A stretch of DNA of 36,816 bases. Source: Eubacterium sp. (GTDB lineage Bacteria; Bacillota; Clostridia; Oscillospirales; Acutalibacteraceae). The stretch's first letter is position 1; each line of letters opens with the position of its first letter. Below, in pieces: positions 7,936 to 15,702 of this stretch. Both the position numbers and the translations under genes were made by a program. The notes below the pieces were generated by a model. That model saw nothing but the letters and a program-made list of their open reading frames with translations. It had not been told where the DNA came from and did no database searches. The stretch spans positions 1 through 36,816 of the forward strand of contig JAFSZK010000034.1 in the NCBI GenBank assembly GCA_017458975.1, read 5' to 3'.

Positions 7936-8778
7936 TTAAAAATTTGTATTAATGATTTTATTTATAACATCCTTGCCCGGAAAATCAAGATACAAAATAC
8001 CGTAGTATTTATTATTTTTAAGCTCATATTCGGTAAAGCATTTGTTAATTATATTCGCGTTCTGCCTCGGAAGGTGCAAGCCGCCGGCTGTTGAAAGGTA
8101 ATTAAGAATATACGTTTTTGAAAAAGCTGCTGCGCTTTCAAGAAGCGGCTTTACGCAAAGGCTCCATTTCTTTTTCGGCGAATAGGAATACCTGTCCTGA
8201 ATAAGAAAGCCCCCGCTTTTTGACTGAAGCAGCAGCGCCTTAGCTTCCCTTTTTCCCTGGTCAACCCATAAGGAAACGTCAATTCCGAGGGAGTCCTTTG
8301 CGTCAATACAACGACGAAGAAGTACTATTTTTCCTCTCGCCTGATTCAAGGTGGGCACGTCGGGCTCAAGATACCACGAACCCCTTTCAATATACCTGCT
8401 TTTCAGAATATCAATGCATTTCTGCTGTTCCTTTTCGCTGTCGTTTTTAAACTGTAAAACAACGGTTTCGCTTGGATTATTATTCAGAAATTCATTAAAA
8501 TCGGCTATTATTTCGCCAAGGTGCATTACGCTTTTATATTTTTCGTCGCTGTAAATATTTGCAAAGGAGTGAACAAGTACAAGCCTTTCCCCCTCGCTTT
8601 TTACGCGTAAATCAAAAACCCTTATTCCGCTTTCAAGCTGCTCTTTAATGCTCATATCCTGGCATCGTATAAGCGCGCCCTTAACAAACCTTGCCGCAGA
8701 ATTGTGAGTTGCGGGAAGATTAAGAGAAAAAAGGCTTTTTCCGCCGTCAATTTCATTTAGCCAGCGCTCAGTATTCAT
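7936..8778 (-). CDS. PI-PLC X-domain family phosphodiesterase-like protein
   Basis: A 280-aa protein of the bacterial phosphatidylinositol-specific phospholipase C type, a TIM-barrel that cleaves phosphodiester head groups. The first catalytic His is in LPATHNSAAR near residue 23, with Asn where the B. cereus enzyme has Asp. RVFDLRVK near 57 carries the Asp-Arg block, and the second His is in LVLVHSF near 70. Late hydrophobic strands such as GILYLDFPGK finish the barrel. No signal peptide or membrane segment is seen, so it is probably cytosolic, unlike secreted PI-PLCs. I start at the ATG at 8778 behind GGTGAT, because a TTG start at 8823 would lie upstream of its own -10 box. The substrate is not known. 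Confidence 0.75.
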   Translation of the reverse strand: MNTERWLNEIDGGKSLFSLNLPATHNSAARFVKGALIRCQDMSIKEQLESGIRVFDLRVKSEGERLVLVHSFANIYSDEKYKSVMHLGEIIADFNEFLNNNPSETVVLQFKNDSEKEQQKCIDILKSRYIERGSWYLEPDVPTLNQARGKIVLLRRCIDAKDSLGIDVSLWVDQGKREAKALLLQSKSGGFLIQDRYSYSPKKKWSLCVKPLLESAAAFSKTYILNYLSTAGGLHLPRQNANIINKCFTEYELKNNKYYGILYLDFPGKDVINKIINTNF

Positions 8779-8794
8779 ATAATCACCGAAAAAA

Positions 8795-8823
8795 ATTATA
8801 CCATTAAAAGTTGCTTTATTCAA
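8795..8823 (-). promoter_or_regulatory. Promoter of the PI-PLC-like gene
   Basis: On the minus strand TTGAAT (8818-8823), 17 bp and a perfect TATAAT (8795-8800). It overlaps the divergent promoter of the gene at 8858, so polymerase binding in one direction may exclude the other. Confidence 0.6.
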
Positions 8824-8839
8824 TAGAATGCGCTAATAT
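8811..8839 (+). promoter_or_regulatory. Divergent promoter for the 8858-10227 gene pair
   Basis: TTGCTT (8811-8816), 17 bp and TAATAT (8834-8839). The predicted start falls within a few bases of the GAGGTG ribosome binding site at 8846, which would give a very short leader, so the call is moderate. Confidence 0.45.
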
Positions 8840-8857
8840 TAAACTGAGGTGTAAAAT

Positions 8858-9283
8858 ATGCTTATTTTTAAAACAACGGCTGAGCTTAAAAAAGAGCAAA
8901 GCAAAACCAATATTTCTCATACCTTTACCGTGCCCGGAAACGTCACGGCGCTCGAGGTTGACTACTCATATACCCCTAAGACCGTACAGGACGGCGAGGA
9001 TTCCGTTAAAGAGGCACTTGCCAGGTACGGCGAAGGGAACGAAAGCCCAAGCGATTTTATGCCCGTAAGCAATCTTTTAACGCTCTCCTTTGACGACCCC
9101 GAGGGCTACCGCGGAGCCTGCCACAGACAGGCGAATACTCAAAAAGTAATTATCGGCGAAAACAGCACACCCGGTATTTTTAACCGAAAAATAAAAAGCG
9201 GAAAATGGAGGGTTACTCTTAACGCTCACTATATAGGATGCAGCGTTAATTATGAATTAATAATCAAGGGGGTTGAGCAATGA
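8858..9283 (+). CDS. Conserved-looking protein of unknown function, coupled to PHP gene
   Basis: 141 aa, not recognised with certainty. It is soluble in appearance, with no signal peptide or membrane segment, and rich in alternating hydrophobic residues that suggest a beta-sandwich: TNISHTFTVPGNVTALEVDY near the start, LLTLSFDDPEGYRGACHR in the middle and KWRVTLNAHYIGCSVNYEL at the end. GAGGTG precedes the ATG at 8858. Its last codon and stop overlap the ATG of the PHP phosphoesterase (ATGA, 9280-9283), so the two are translationally coupled and probably act together, perhaps as a substrate-binding or accessory subunit. This partnership is inferred from overlap only. Confidence 0.75.
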   Translation: MLIFKTTAELKKEQSKTNISHTFTVPGNVTALEVDYSYTPKTVQDGEDSVKEALARYGEGNESPSDFMPVSNLLTLSFDDPEGYRGACHRQANTQKVIIGENSTPGIFNRKIKSGKWRVTLNAHYIGCSVNYELIIKGVEQ

Positions 9284-10227
9284 GCTTTTATCCGTGCGAG
9301 CTTCACTGTCATACAATCCACTCCGACGGCGATTTTACTCCTGCCGAGCTTCTTCAAAACGCGAAGGACGAGGGCTACTCTCTAATAGCTTCAACCGACC
9401 ATAATACCTTCAGCGCGGCTGATGAAATGAAAACAGGCGTTCTTCCCTTTATAAAAGGCATTGAGTGGACGACCTATTTCGGTCATATGCTTGTGCTCGG
9501 AATTAATAAATTCATCGACTGGCGCGACGCCGTGCCCGATAATATAGACGTAAAAATAAAAGAGTGTAAAGAAAGCGGCGCACTCGTCGGAATTGCGCAC
9601 CCGTTCCAGCTCGGCTCTCCGATGTGCACGGGCGGGCGTTGGGAATTTAACGTTAAAAGCTGGGATAATGTTGACTATATCGAAATATGGCACGAAAGCT
9701 TTTCTCCCGATAATTTTGAAAACCGAAATGCGCTTAATATGTGGTACTCCCTGCTTGATAGGGGTTATCATATCGCGTGTACCTACGGGCGCGACTGGCA
9801 CAGGCATTATAAAGCCGCCCATTTCGGATGCACCTATCTTGATATAGACTCGGCGATAAATGAAAAAAACGCGATTGACGCCGTTAAAAACGGACGGACG
9901 GTTGTGTCAAGCGGAGCCAAATTCTTTATGATTGCTAAAAAAGGCAGCCTCATCCGCCGTATCGGCGACACATTGGAGGAGGGAAAATACACCCTTTCGT
10001 TTTATACCGACGAATACGCAAGGGATAAATACGGCAAGGGCGAGTTTGAATACGAAGAAATCCGTCTTGTTACAAACGAAAGAAAAACCGTTTTAAACCT
10101 CAAGCCCGACGCGAAGGGAGCCGAGGCTCAGCTTATATCAGGGCATTGGTACGTCGGCGAGCTTTGGGGAAAATATAATTCCGAGCCCTGCCTTCTCGCC
10201 GTAACCTCTCCTATTTACTGTAAATAA
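9280..10227 (+). CDS. PHP-domain metal-dependent phosphoesterase (CehA/McbA-like)
   Basis: A 315-aa cytosolic hydrolase of the polymerase-and-histidinol-phosphatase (PHP) superfamily, which uses a cluster of metal ions to cut phosphoesters or related bonds. Metal ligands are all visible in the expected order: His9 and His11 in ELHCHTIHSDG, Asp40-His41 in STDHNT, Glu62 in GIEWTT, His69 in GHMLVLG, His107 in GIAHPF, and Asp172/His174 in GRDWHRH. A C-terminal region of about 100 residues after 215 looks like a beta-rich add-on of the CehA type. The substrate is unknown. It overlaps the preceding gene by 4 bp and faces the PI-PLC-like gene divergently, so a shared role in phosphodiester metabolism is possible but unproven. 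Confidence 0.85.
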   Translation: MSFYPCELHCHTIHSDGDFTPAELLQNAKDEGYSLIASTDHNTFSAADEMKTGVLPFIKGIEWTTYFGHMLVLGINKFIDWRDAVPDNIDVKIKECKESGALVGIAHPFQLGSPMCTGGRWEFNVKSWDNVDYIEIWHESFSPDNFENRNALNMWYSLLDRGYHIACTYGRDWHRHYKAAHFGCTYLDIDSAINEKNAIDAVKNGRTVVSSGAKFFMIAKKGSLIRRIGDTLEEGKYTLSFYTDEYARDKYGKGEFEYEEIRLVTNERKTVLNLKPDAKGAEAQLISGHWYVGELWGKYNSEPCLLAVTSPIYCK

Positions 10228-10231
10228 GAAC

Positions 10232-10254
10232 CTGACTTGCTCGTCGCAAGTCAG
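10232..10254 (+). repeat. Hairpin just after the PHP gene
   Basis: CTGACTTGC and GCAAGTCAG form a perfect 9-bp stem with a 5-nt loop directly after the stop codon. No T-tract follows on either strand, so it may protect the transcript 3' end rather than terminate. Confidence 0.45.
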
Positions 10255-10288
10255 AACCTTGTTGGCAACAACAATTGAAGCCAATAAA

Positions 10289-10319
10289 AACAGCTTTCAG
10301 GCTAAACCTGAAAGCTGTT
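10289..10319 (+). terminator. Bidirectional terminator between convergent genes
   Basis: A perfect 13-bp stem (10289-10301 with 10307-10319) and 5-nt loop, followed by TATTTATTATT on the plus strand. The right arm abuts the stop codon of the ECF-like gene on the minus strand, and a run of A before the left arm gives U residues in that direction. Confidence 0.75.
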
Positions 10320-11548
10320 TATTTATTATTGCGCGGCATATTGATATAATTATTAACCGCCGGACAAATTATCGCGGCGAGCGCCGCACAGCAAAGAAAC
10401 TTAAACATATTAAGCGGAACGTTATACACAAACAAGCCTACGTCAATCGAGGTAATAGCGGGCACTATTTTTTTTACAAACGGGAAAAAGTGCGTCAGCG
10501 AATCAAACGCTGTTTTGTAATTTTCAAGTATAGCCGCCTCATAATCCTTTGAGTCACCAAGCTGTTTATTTACTAACGGAATAATAATGTATTTAAAGGA
10601 TGCTACCGAAGCAAGAGCGCAAATAACGCTGCTGATTGCACCGCCGATAAATACGGACAGACCCGTATAATCCCTCGGAAGAATCTCCATATTTTCCCTC
10701 ATAAGGTTCTTTTTTTCAAAGCGCTTTGATTTAATAATAATCTTATACAAGCACCATGTTATAATGATAAAAAGAAGATTAAGAACTATCTTATTAGGAA
10801 TACTTGCAACGGCGGACGGGTTTATAAGATAATAAAATCCGTTTTTAATAAACACAGCCGCGCACGCAATAAGCGGGTTTACGCAAATACATATTACAAG
10901 CTCGGCAAGGGCTGAAAATTCAATGCTGATAATTGAGGGCGATAACGGAAAATGAAACGAGGACAAGAGATTTATACCAAGGGATAACAAAAGAAAAACA
11001 AGCGTTATAATACCTTTTCTTAATAATACTGTTTTTCTGATTGCTTTTTCGTCCTCCTCCTCAATAATCAAAAGGAGGTTTTCGTCGTCCTCAATCGGAG
11101 AATCAAGATTTTGTACGGGTAAGGTACCCTTAGTGGTTTTTTCCTCTGAAGAGTCTTCGTTTTCTTCGCGCGTTTCCTCAAGCTTTTTAAGCTCGGTCTT
11201 TTTCTTTTCTTCTCTTTCGAGATATTCCTTATACCTCTCGCTTGCGCTTTTTTGCTTTTTATGCTTTTGGGAGGAGCTGCGGCTCTTGTTTTTATTTTGG
11301 TTATTAATATAATACCCCCTGCCTTTATTTTCACCCTCGCGCATTTTTCCTTCGGGAGGATATTGCATTTCGGGATATGCGCCGTCAGCAAGCCTCGAAT
11401 CGGGATGTTCCGGATTCATACGCCTCGGGTCGGGGTATTCGGGGTTCATACGTCGCGGGTCGGGGTAGCCGCCCTCTCTGCGCCGGGGGTCGGGTCTGCG
11501 ATATGAACGCCTTTGTTTATCATCATAGGGGTGTCTTCTGTAATCCAT
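10319..11548 (-). CDS. ECF transporter S-component-like membrane protein with repeat-rich N-terminal extension
   Basis: 409 aa. The C-terminal half (about 170-400) is strongly hydrophobic with six or so membrane segments and resembles energy-coupling-factor substrate-binding components of the RibU type, notably the HFPLSPSIISIEFSALAELV and NPLIACAAVFIKNGFYYLI blocks. Such proteins bind a vitamin or other small substrate and pair with EcfA-EcfT. The N-terminal 165 residues are unlike normal S components: a Pro/Arg decapeptide repeat (YPDPRRMNPE type, residues 18-57), then Lys/Glu-rich likely helical sequence (100-165). The ligand cannot be deduced, and no EcfA/T genes or riboswitch lie nearby. 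The start at 11548 has only a weak AGG site. Confidence 0.65.
   Translation of the reverse strand: MDYRRHPYDDKQRRSYRRPDPRRREGGYPDPRRMNPEYPDPRRMNPEHPDSRLADGAYPEMQYPPEGKMREGENKGRGYYINNQNKNKSRSSSQKHKKQKSASERYKEYLEREEKKKTELKKLEETREENEDSSEEKTTKGTLPVQNLDSPIEDDENLLLIIEEEDEKAIRKTVLLRKGIITLVFLLLSLGINLLSSFHFPLSPSIISIEFSALAELVICICVNPLIACAAVFIKNGFYYLINPSAVASIPNKIVLNLLFIIITWCLYKIIIKSKRFEKKNLMRENMEILPRDYTGLSVFIGGAISSVICALASVASFKYIIIPLVNKQLGDSKDYEAAILENYKTAFDSLTHFFPFVKKIVPAITSIDVGLFVYNVPLNMFKFLCCAALAAIICPAVNNYINMPRNNK
11378..11497 (-). repeat. Tandem 30-bp repeat encoding Pro/Arg decapeptides
   Basis: Inside the ECF-like gene, codons 18-57 consist of ten-residue units. Two near-identical copies read YPDPRRMNPE and flanking units are degenerate (PDPRRREGG, HPDSRLADGA). 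On DNA the units are visible as repeated TCGGGGT and CGGGTCGGGGT segments on the plus strand. Confidence 0.75.
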
Positions 11549-11570
11549 TTCAAAAACCTGTTAAAACTTA

Positions 11571-11588
11571 GGGCGGATAAATCCGCCC
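11571..11588 (-). terminator. Short hairpin between the Fn3 gene and the ECF-like gene
   Basis: GGGCGGAT and ATCCGCCC form a perfect 8-bp stem with a 2-nt loop, 15 bp past the Fn3 stop. On the minus strand the tail is only TAAGTTTT, whereas on the plus strand an eight-T run follows. It may be a weak terminator or pause that separates the ECF-like gene from the surface-protein operon. Confidence 0.5.
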
Positions 11589-11602
11589 ATAATTTTTTTT
11601 AT

Positions 11603-12127
11603 TTATTTTTTAATGCTTTTTGCTTTTGACCATTTAGAATAATAATTCTTTTTATTTACCGTTTTATAAGTACGAATACGAACATAGTATTTCTTTTTAT
11701 TTTTAATACCTTTAATAACCTTTTTGTTTTTCTTAGCGCCTTTTACCGTAACGGTTTTTTGGTCTTTTTTAAACTTAGCGTTTGTTGAGTACTGGATTTG
11801 ATAACCGCTGACTCCGCTTTTTTTATTCCATATTACGGTAAGAGCGCCTTTGCCTTTTTTAAGCTTTTTTAAGGTTGTAGCCTTAACCGTGACTTTTTTT
11901 ACCGCAGCCGGCTTCGGCTTTGCAGTAACTACCTGTTTATTTTCGGTATTTGTGCTTTGGTTATTATCCGTATTTGTTGAACCGTTTTCGTTATTGTCTG
12001 TACCGTTATTCTTTCCGCCCGAAGAAAGATTGATTTCGGGTAAATCATACGGTGAAGCAGCAAAAGCGGTTACACTAAAAGAGAATAATAGAATTATTAC
12101 TAAAAGCAAAGATAACAGCTTTTTCAT
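11603..12127 (-). CDS. Secreted protein with one fibronectin type III-like domain
   Basis: 174 aa. Residues 1-23 are a classic signal peptide with a likely cut after AFA. Then comes an Asn/Thr-rich disordered linker (about 35-65, NNENGSTNTDNN-like), and from about 77 a basic Fn3-type domain with WNKKSGVSGYQIQYST, a KTVTVKG strand, KNKKYYVRIRTY and a final YYSKWSKAK block. This is the common Fn3 layout of clostridial surface proteins, where it usually mediates carbohydrate or cell-wall contact. No LPXTG or choline-binding repeat is present. The very high Lys content (about a quarter of the domain) could bind teichoic acid. It lies 15 bp behind the 51-aa gene, so they are probably cotranscribed. 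Confidence 0.8.
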   Translation of the reverse strand: MKKLLSLLLVIILLFSFSVTAFAASPYDLPEINLSSGGKNNGTDNNENGSTNTDNNQSTNTENKQVVTAKPKPAAVKKVTVKATTLKKLKKGKGALTVIWNKKSGVSGYQIQYSTNAKFKKDQKTVTVKGAKKNKKVIKGIKNKKKYYVRIRTYKTVNKKNYYSKWSKAKSIKK

Positions 12128-12142
12128 TTTAACACTTCTCTC

Positions 12143-12298
12143 TTAAATTTCAATAGTCCAGTTACTGTTTTTAAAGTAAACCGTATTGGGCTTGTCGCCG
12201 AGCATATTGAAGTCGTCGCCTCCGGATACGGTCATTATGTCCTGAGATGACGTCTGAACTATATTGAACTCAGGTTCCGAATATTTTTTGTTCGTCAT
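12143..12298 (-). CDS. Small 51-aa protein downstream of the surface protein
   Basis: An ORF of 52 codons including stop sits in the gap between the large surface protein and the Fn3 protein. The AAGGAGG ribosome binding site, 8 bp before the ATG at 12298, is the strongest in this operon. The protein starts MTNKKYSEPEFNIVQ, has SSQDIMTVSGGDD in the middle and ends NSNWTIEI. It has no signal peptide or membrane segment and is acidic. From memory it resembles a group of 40-60 aa proteins in Ruminococcus and relatives with a K-Y-x-x-P-E start and a DI-x-T-x-SG centre, whose role is unknown. It is 14 bp after the upstream stop and 15 bp before the Fn3 start, so translation in the operon is likely. 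Confidence 0.7.
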   Translation of the reverse strand: MTNKKYSEPEFNIVQTSSQDIMTVSGGDDFNMLGDKPNTVYFKNSNWTIEI

Positions 12299-12312
12299 AA
12301 TTACCGCCTCCT

Positions 12313-15300
12313 TTACGAATTTACTGCTTCAAAGTATTCTCTTGCATACTGGTTATACCTGTATACCGATTTTACAAGCGTTCTGAGCTCGTTTTCCTTT
12401 TGGTCGGATGAGCTTGCGGTATCTCTTAATACCGTAAAGCAATATGCCATTGCGTTATAGGTTATCGTTGTAACCTCGTTTGTCGTTTTGTCCCTTATTG
12501 TAAGTACAAACGGCTCGTTAAGATTTACCGACTCTATTCCGCCGACCGAAATGAATTTACCCGATACTGCTTCGTCGAATTTTGCTGTGGGTCTTGCGCT
12601 TCCGAACCACTCGCTGCAGCTTACGCTGAGCTCATAGTTTTCGGGGTCAAGCTCCTCTTCGTAATAGAAGCGTACCTCTGTATTTGAAAGTGACATAAGC
12701 GACGTATGCGCTACCGGGAACGAGCCGTTAATTGAAGCTACGGCGTGTCCGTTTGTTTTAACGTCGTTCATCGTTACCGACGTTACGTTATGATAATAAT
12801 CCTCGTTTGTAGCGTCGTCATGATAATATTCATCTTCATCTTTTACCTCTTTACTTGACATATCGGAGGTGTTGTATTCAAAGTATACCTGAGCCGCGGT
12901 TGCATAGTCCATAAGCGATTTACAAAGCTCGCTTGCCTTTTCCCATTCCTCCGCTGTTTCGGCGTCATACATACTTGACGAGGTGTTCTGCTGGATTGTT
13001 ATGTTCTGGTTGATTATATCCTTACAATACTGCCACATTGAATAATCAACGTCGTACAGCTCTGTTCCGTTGCTGTCATAAAGAGTAATCTTAATAGGCT
13101 CGGTAAGCTGTGCGGGTGCGGATTCTATAGTAAACTTATATCTTCCGTCTGCCGTCTTTTCAACCCTTGAAAGCGCTACGTTTTCGTCCTTGAAATCGTT
13201 TTCATACGTTCTCGGATTGTGGTTGTAGTTAAGCATTACGTATGCGTTTTCATCGCTTGTATAATAATCAGCGTCGATAATGAAGTTAATATCTACCGAA
13301 TCCTTGGTTGTGAGATATACAGTATTTCGCGGTTCTCCCGATTCCCATACCGCGTCAACGGTAACGTCGCATTCAGGCATATCGAATGTGTATACTCCGT
13401 TTCCTGCGTTGGTAACGGCAACAGCGTCGCCGTATTGGTCTGTTACGGTAAGGCTTTTAAGAACTTTACCCGAATTGTTATGAGCGGTCACGGTAATTGT
13501 TTTATCGCTGTCCGCATTATATTTGCAATACTCGTATCCCTGCTTTGATGTCGTGAGATATCCGCCGTTTGTATCCTTTTCACTTTCGGGAGCTTCGTTT
13601 ATAATGTCGTATCCGAATACGGGGTGAATATTGAGCCCGTCGGAGCCGTCCGAATAAGTCCACGGAAGGAGGGTGAATGTCTGTCCGCTCTGCTGTTCAA
13701 AGTCGGGGTTAACCTCGTCAACAAAGGCGTCGAGGGTTTCTTTAAGGTCTGTGCTAAGCGGAGTGTCCGATATTGTTTCCGCCGCGTCGTCGACGCCGCT
13801 GCCTACGGTCTCGCCGCTTACAACGGTTGCGGGATAAACCGTGCCGCCCTTTGAGGGAGAGCTGTAATATCCTGCGGTACAGGTGTACGGCGAAGCGTGG
13901 CCGTAGCTGTCGTGCAGATAGGTAATCGCCTTTGTGCCGTCAGCGGCGAAGGCGTTTTCAAATTTTATGTCCGTATCTGCAGTTACAGCGCCGTAACGCG
14001 CCGCGTTTGCGCTTACTTCAGCAAAATTATAAACATTTACAACTTCTGAGTTGCCTGCCTGTGTGTCGCTTTCCTGACAGATACCGACAATTCCGCCCGT
14101 CGGTCCGTAATTTGAGTCGCCGTCGGTTGTTGTTACCGTGCCGACATTGTAGCAGTTTGTGATTGAATTGTACTGCTGGGGATAATAGAAATCCCCTTCA
14201 TCAACGGAGCCGTGTATCGGGCTGCCGTAGGTGTTCGTTCTTGTGTGGCCTACGACGCCGCCTAAATTGCAAGAGGAAACAGCAGTAATGTTACCGGCGT
14301 TAAAACAGTTTACGATTGCCGCCGAGCGGACCTCTGCCGCAATGCCGCCGCTTCCGCAGGCTGAATGTGTGCTTACAGTTATGTCACCGTAGTTGCCGCA
14401 CCTATTGATTACAACCGATGAATAGTTGCTTGATTCGGCAAGAATACCTGCGTATTCATTAATTGTACCTGTGGTTTCGGGATTTGAGTAAACGTCGCCG
14501 TAGTTGTAGCAGTCGACAATTGCGCCGTAGTTCATATTATCAACGCTGCCGCTTGCTATAAAAGAACCAACTATTCCGCTTCCAATATAGTCGGAAGAGA
14601 TAGTAGCTCTGTTTACGCAATTTTTGACCAGCGTTGTGGTGCTGTTTCTCGCATATGCAAGCATACCGCCTGCAACTCTATATTTGCCCGAGCTGCCTCT
14701 TCCGTTAATAACAACGTTTTCGCCTACGGTGCAGTTTTCAATGGTAAGACTTCCCATATAGTTATCCGCAATCATACCCGCGGTATAGTTCCAGTCTTTT
14801 GAAAAGCTGCTGCCTGCCATAATGGTAGAGTTACCCGTAACGTGGCAGTTAATGATTTTGTCCTCACCGAGCGAAACGGGAGCAAACGGAGCAGTCCACG
14901 TTAACGCGCTGTCAATCGTGACGTTTTCTAAGGTTAAATCCTTAATTGTCGCGTTGCCTAAGAATGGAAGCAGGGCTGTGCAAAAACCGTCCGAAGGAGT
15001 CATTGTAATATTGCTGATTGTGTGGTTGTGACCGTCAAACGTTCCGCAGAACTGAGCCTCAGCGTCACCGTTTGAATCGGGGCAGACATATGTCTGAGTC
15101 ATACTTATGTCTTGCAGAAGATTGACCGTTTCTTCTTCAAAATAATAATCGGAATTAGTGCTTTTTGCTAAATTCAGACAATCTCTGAACGCAAGTAAGT
15201 CCGCCTCCGTTGAAATATCATAGACACCGTGGTCGGGGTCCCATGTGTTTTGCGCCGCATTCGCAGTTATCGGCATAGCCGAAAAAAGTAAAATTACCGA

Positions 15301-15339
15301 CATACAAAGAGCTAAAGTCTTTGTTAATAATTTATTCAT
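12313..15339 (-). CDS. Large secreted surface protein with GLUG-like beta-helix
   Basis: 1008 aa, exported. The signal peptide is residues 1-29, cut after ANA. Residues about 95-450 are a right-handed beta-helix-like region: a GTFDGHNHTISN entry motif, then repeated units of the form NC-x-N-x-G-x-I or CYNYGDV alternating with GGI-x-A/V-G turns, as in GLUG-repeat adhesins. Residues about 612-665 form an Ig-like repeat domain ending FDMPECDVTVDAVW. The rest looks like two copies of a beta-sandwich followed by paired helices (LCKSLMDYATAAQVYFEYN and LRTLVKSVYRYNQYAREYF). No LPXTG anchor is visible. A role in adhesion or carbohydrate contact is inferred. I start at the ATG at 15339 behind GGAGA. 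An upstream GTG has no ribosome binding site. Confidence 0.8.
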   Translation of the reverse strand: MNKLLTKTLALCMSVILLFSAMPITANAAQNTWDPDHGVYDISTEADLLAFRDCLNLAKSTNSDYYFEEETVNLLQDISMTQTYVCPDSNGDAEAQFCGTFDGHNHTISNITMTPSDGFCTALLPFLGNATIKDLTLENVTIDSALTWTAPFAPVSLGEDKIINCHVTGNSTIMAGSSFSKDWNYTAGMIADNYMGSLTIENCTVGENVVINGRGSSGKYRVAGGMLAYARNSTTTLVKNCVNRATISSDYIGSGIVGSFIASGSVDNMNYGAIVDCYNYGDVYSNPETTGTINEYAGILAESSNYSSVVINRCGNYGDITVSTHSACGSGGIAAEVRSAAIVNCFNAGNITAVSSCNLGGVVGHTRTNTYGSPIHGSVDEGDFYYPQQYNSITNCYNVGTVTTTDGDSNYGPTGGIVGICQESDTQAGNSEVVNVYNFAEVSANAARYGAVTADTDIKFENAFAADGTKAITYLHDSYGHASPYTCTAGYYSSPSKGGTVYPATVVSGETVGSGVDDAAETISDTPLSTDLKETLDAFVDEVNPDFEQQSGQTFTLLPWTYSDGSDGLNIHPVFGYDIINEAPESEKDTNGGYLTTSKQGYEYCKYNADSDKTITVTAHNNSGKVLKSLTVTDQYGDAVAVTNAGNGVYTFDMPECDVTVDAVWESGEPRNTVYLTTKDSVDINFIIDADYYTSDENAYVMLNYNHNPRTYENDFKDENVALSRVEKTADGRYKFTIESAPAQLTEPIKITLYDSNGTELYDVDYSMWQYCKDIINQNITIQQNTSSSMYDAETAEEWEKASELCKSLMDYATAAQVYFEYNTSDMSSKEVKDEDEYYHDDATNEDYYHNVTSVTMNDVKTNGHAVASINGSFPVAHTSLMSLSNTEVRFYYEEELDPENYELSVSCSEWFGSARPTAKFDEAVSGKFISVGGIESVNLNEPFVLTIRDKTTNEVTTITYNAMAYCFTVLRDTASSSDQKENELRTLVKSVYRYNQYAREYFEAVNS

Positions 15340-15407
15340 AATGCTTGGGTCTCCTTTGTTCACTATACAAAATAGATATAAAATTCCATTATTATTATAT
15401 ATAGTCC

Positions 15408-15436
15408 AGTATATACCCGCATGTCTATTATGTCAA
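15408..15436 (-). promoter_or_regulatory. Strong promoter of the surface-protein operon
   Basis: On the minus strand a perfect TTGACA (15431-15436), 17 bp and TATACT (15408-15413). It lies about 70 bp before the ATG at 15339. The rest of the 363-bp gap 15340-15702 holds only AT-rich DNA and the htpG terminator. Confidence 0.75.
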
Positions 15437-15599
15437 TACTTTTAACGAACTTTTGTCGATTTTGCTAATTTTACATGACATTTTGGGCGATTTGTATCTA
15501 TTTTTATTCATAATTCCGTCACAAATAATTAACAAAAAATTTTCTCTTAAACACTTTTTAGATTAATTTTGAGCCTTCCTCAGAGGGGCGTCCATTATA

Positions 15600-15629
15600 A
15601 AAAGGCGACCGAGCAGTCAGTCGCCTTTT
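15600..15629 (-). terminator. Terminator of htpG
   Basis: On the minus strand AAAAGGCGAC and GTCGCCTTTT form a 10-bp stem with a 10-nt loop and a TTTTTAT tail, 74 bp past the htpG stop. Confidence 0.75.
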
Positions 15630-15702
15630 GATTTTCTAAACAAATAGGAATATGTCAGTCTATATATTTTTTTAAAATCTTTATTACATTATAGAGAGAT
15701 TA

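Noticed and set aside
8779-8823. TTG start for the PI-PLC-like protein
   Set aside because: It lies within the -35 box of the gene's own promoter, so it would not be in the transcript.
11549-11602. FMN or other vitamin riboswitch before the ECF S-component-like gene
   Set aside because: The gap to the upstream gene is only 54 bp and contains just an 8-bp hairpin.
3721-12298. Radical SAM at 3721 and the 51-aa protein at 12143-12298 as a RiPP system
   Set aside because: They are over 7 kb apart, in different operons on opposite strands, and no transporter or protease of a RiPP cluster is nearby.
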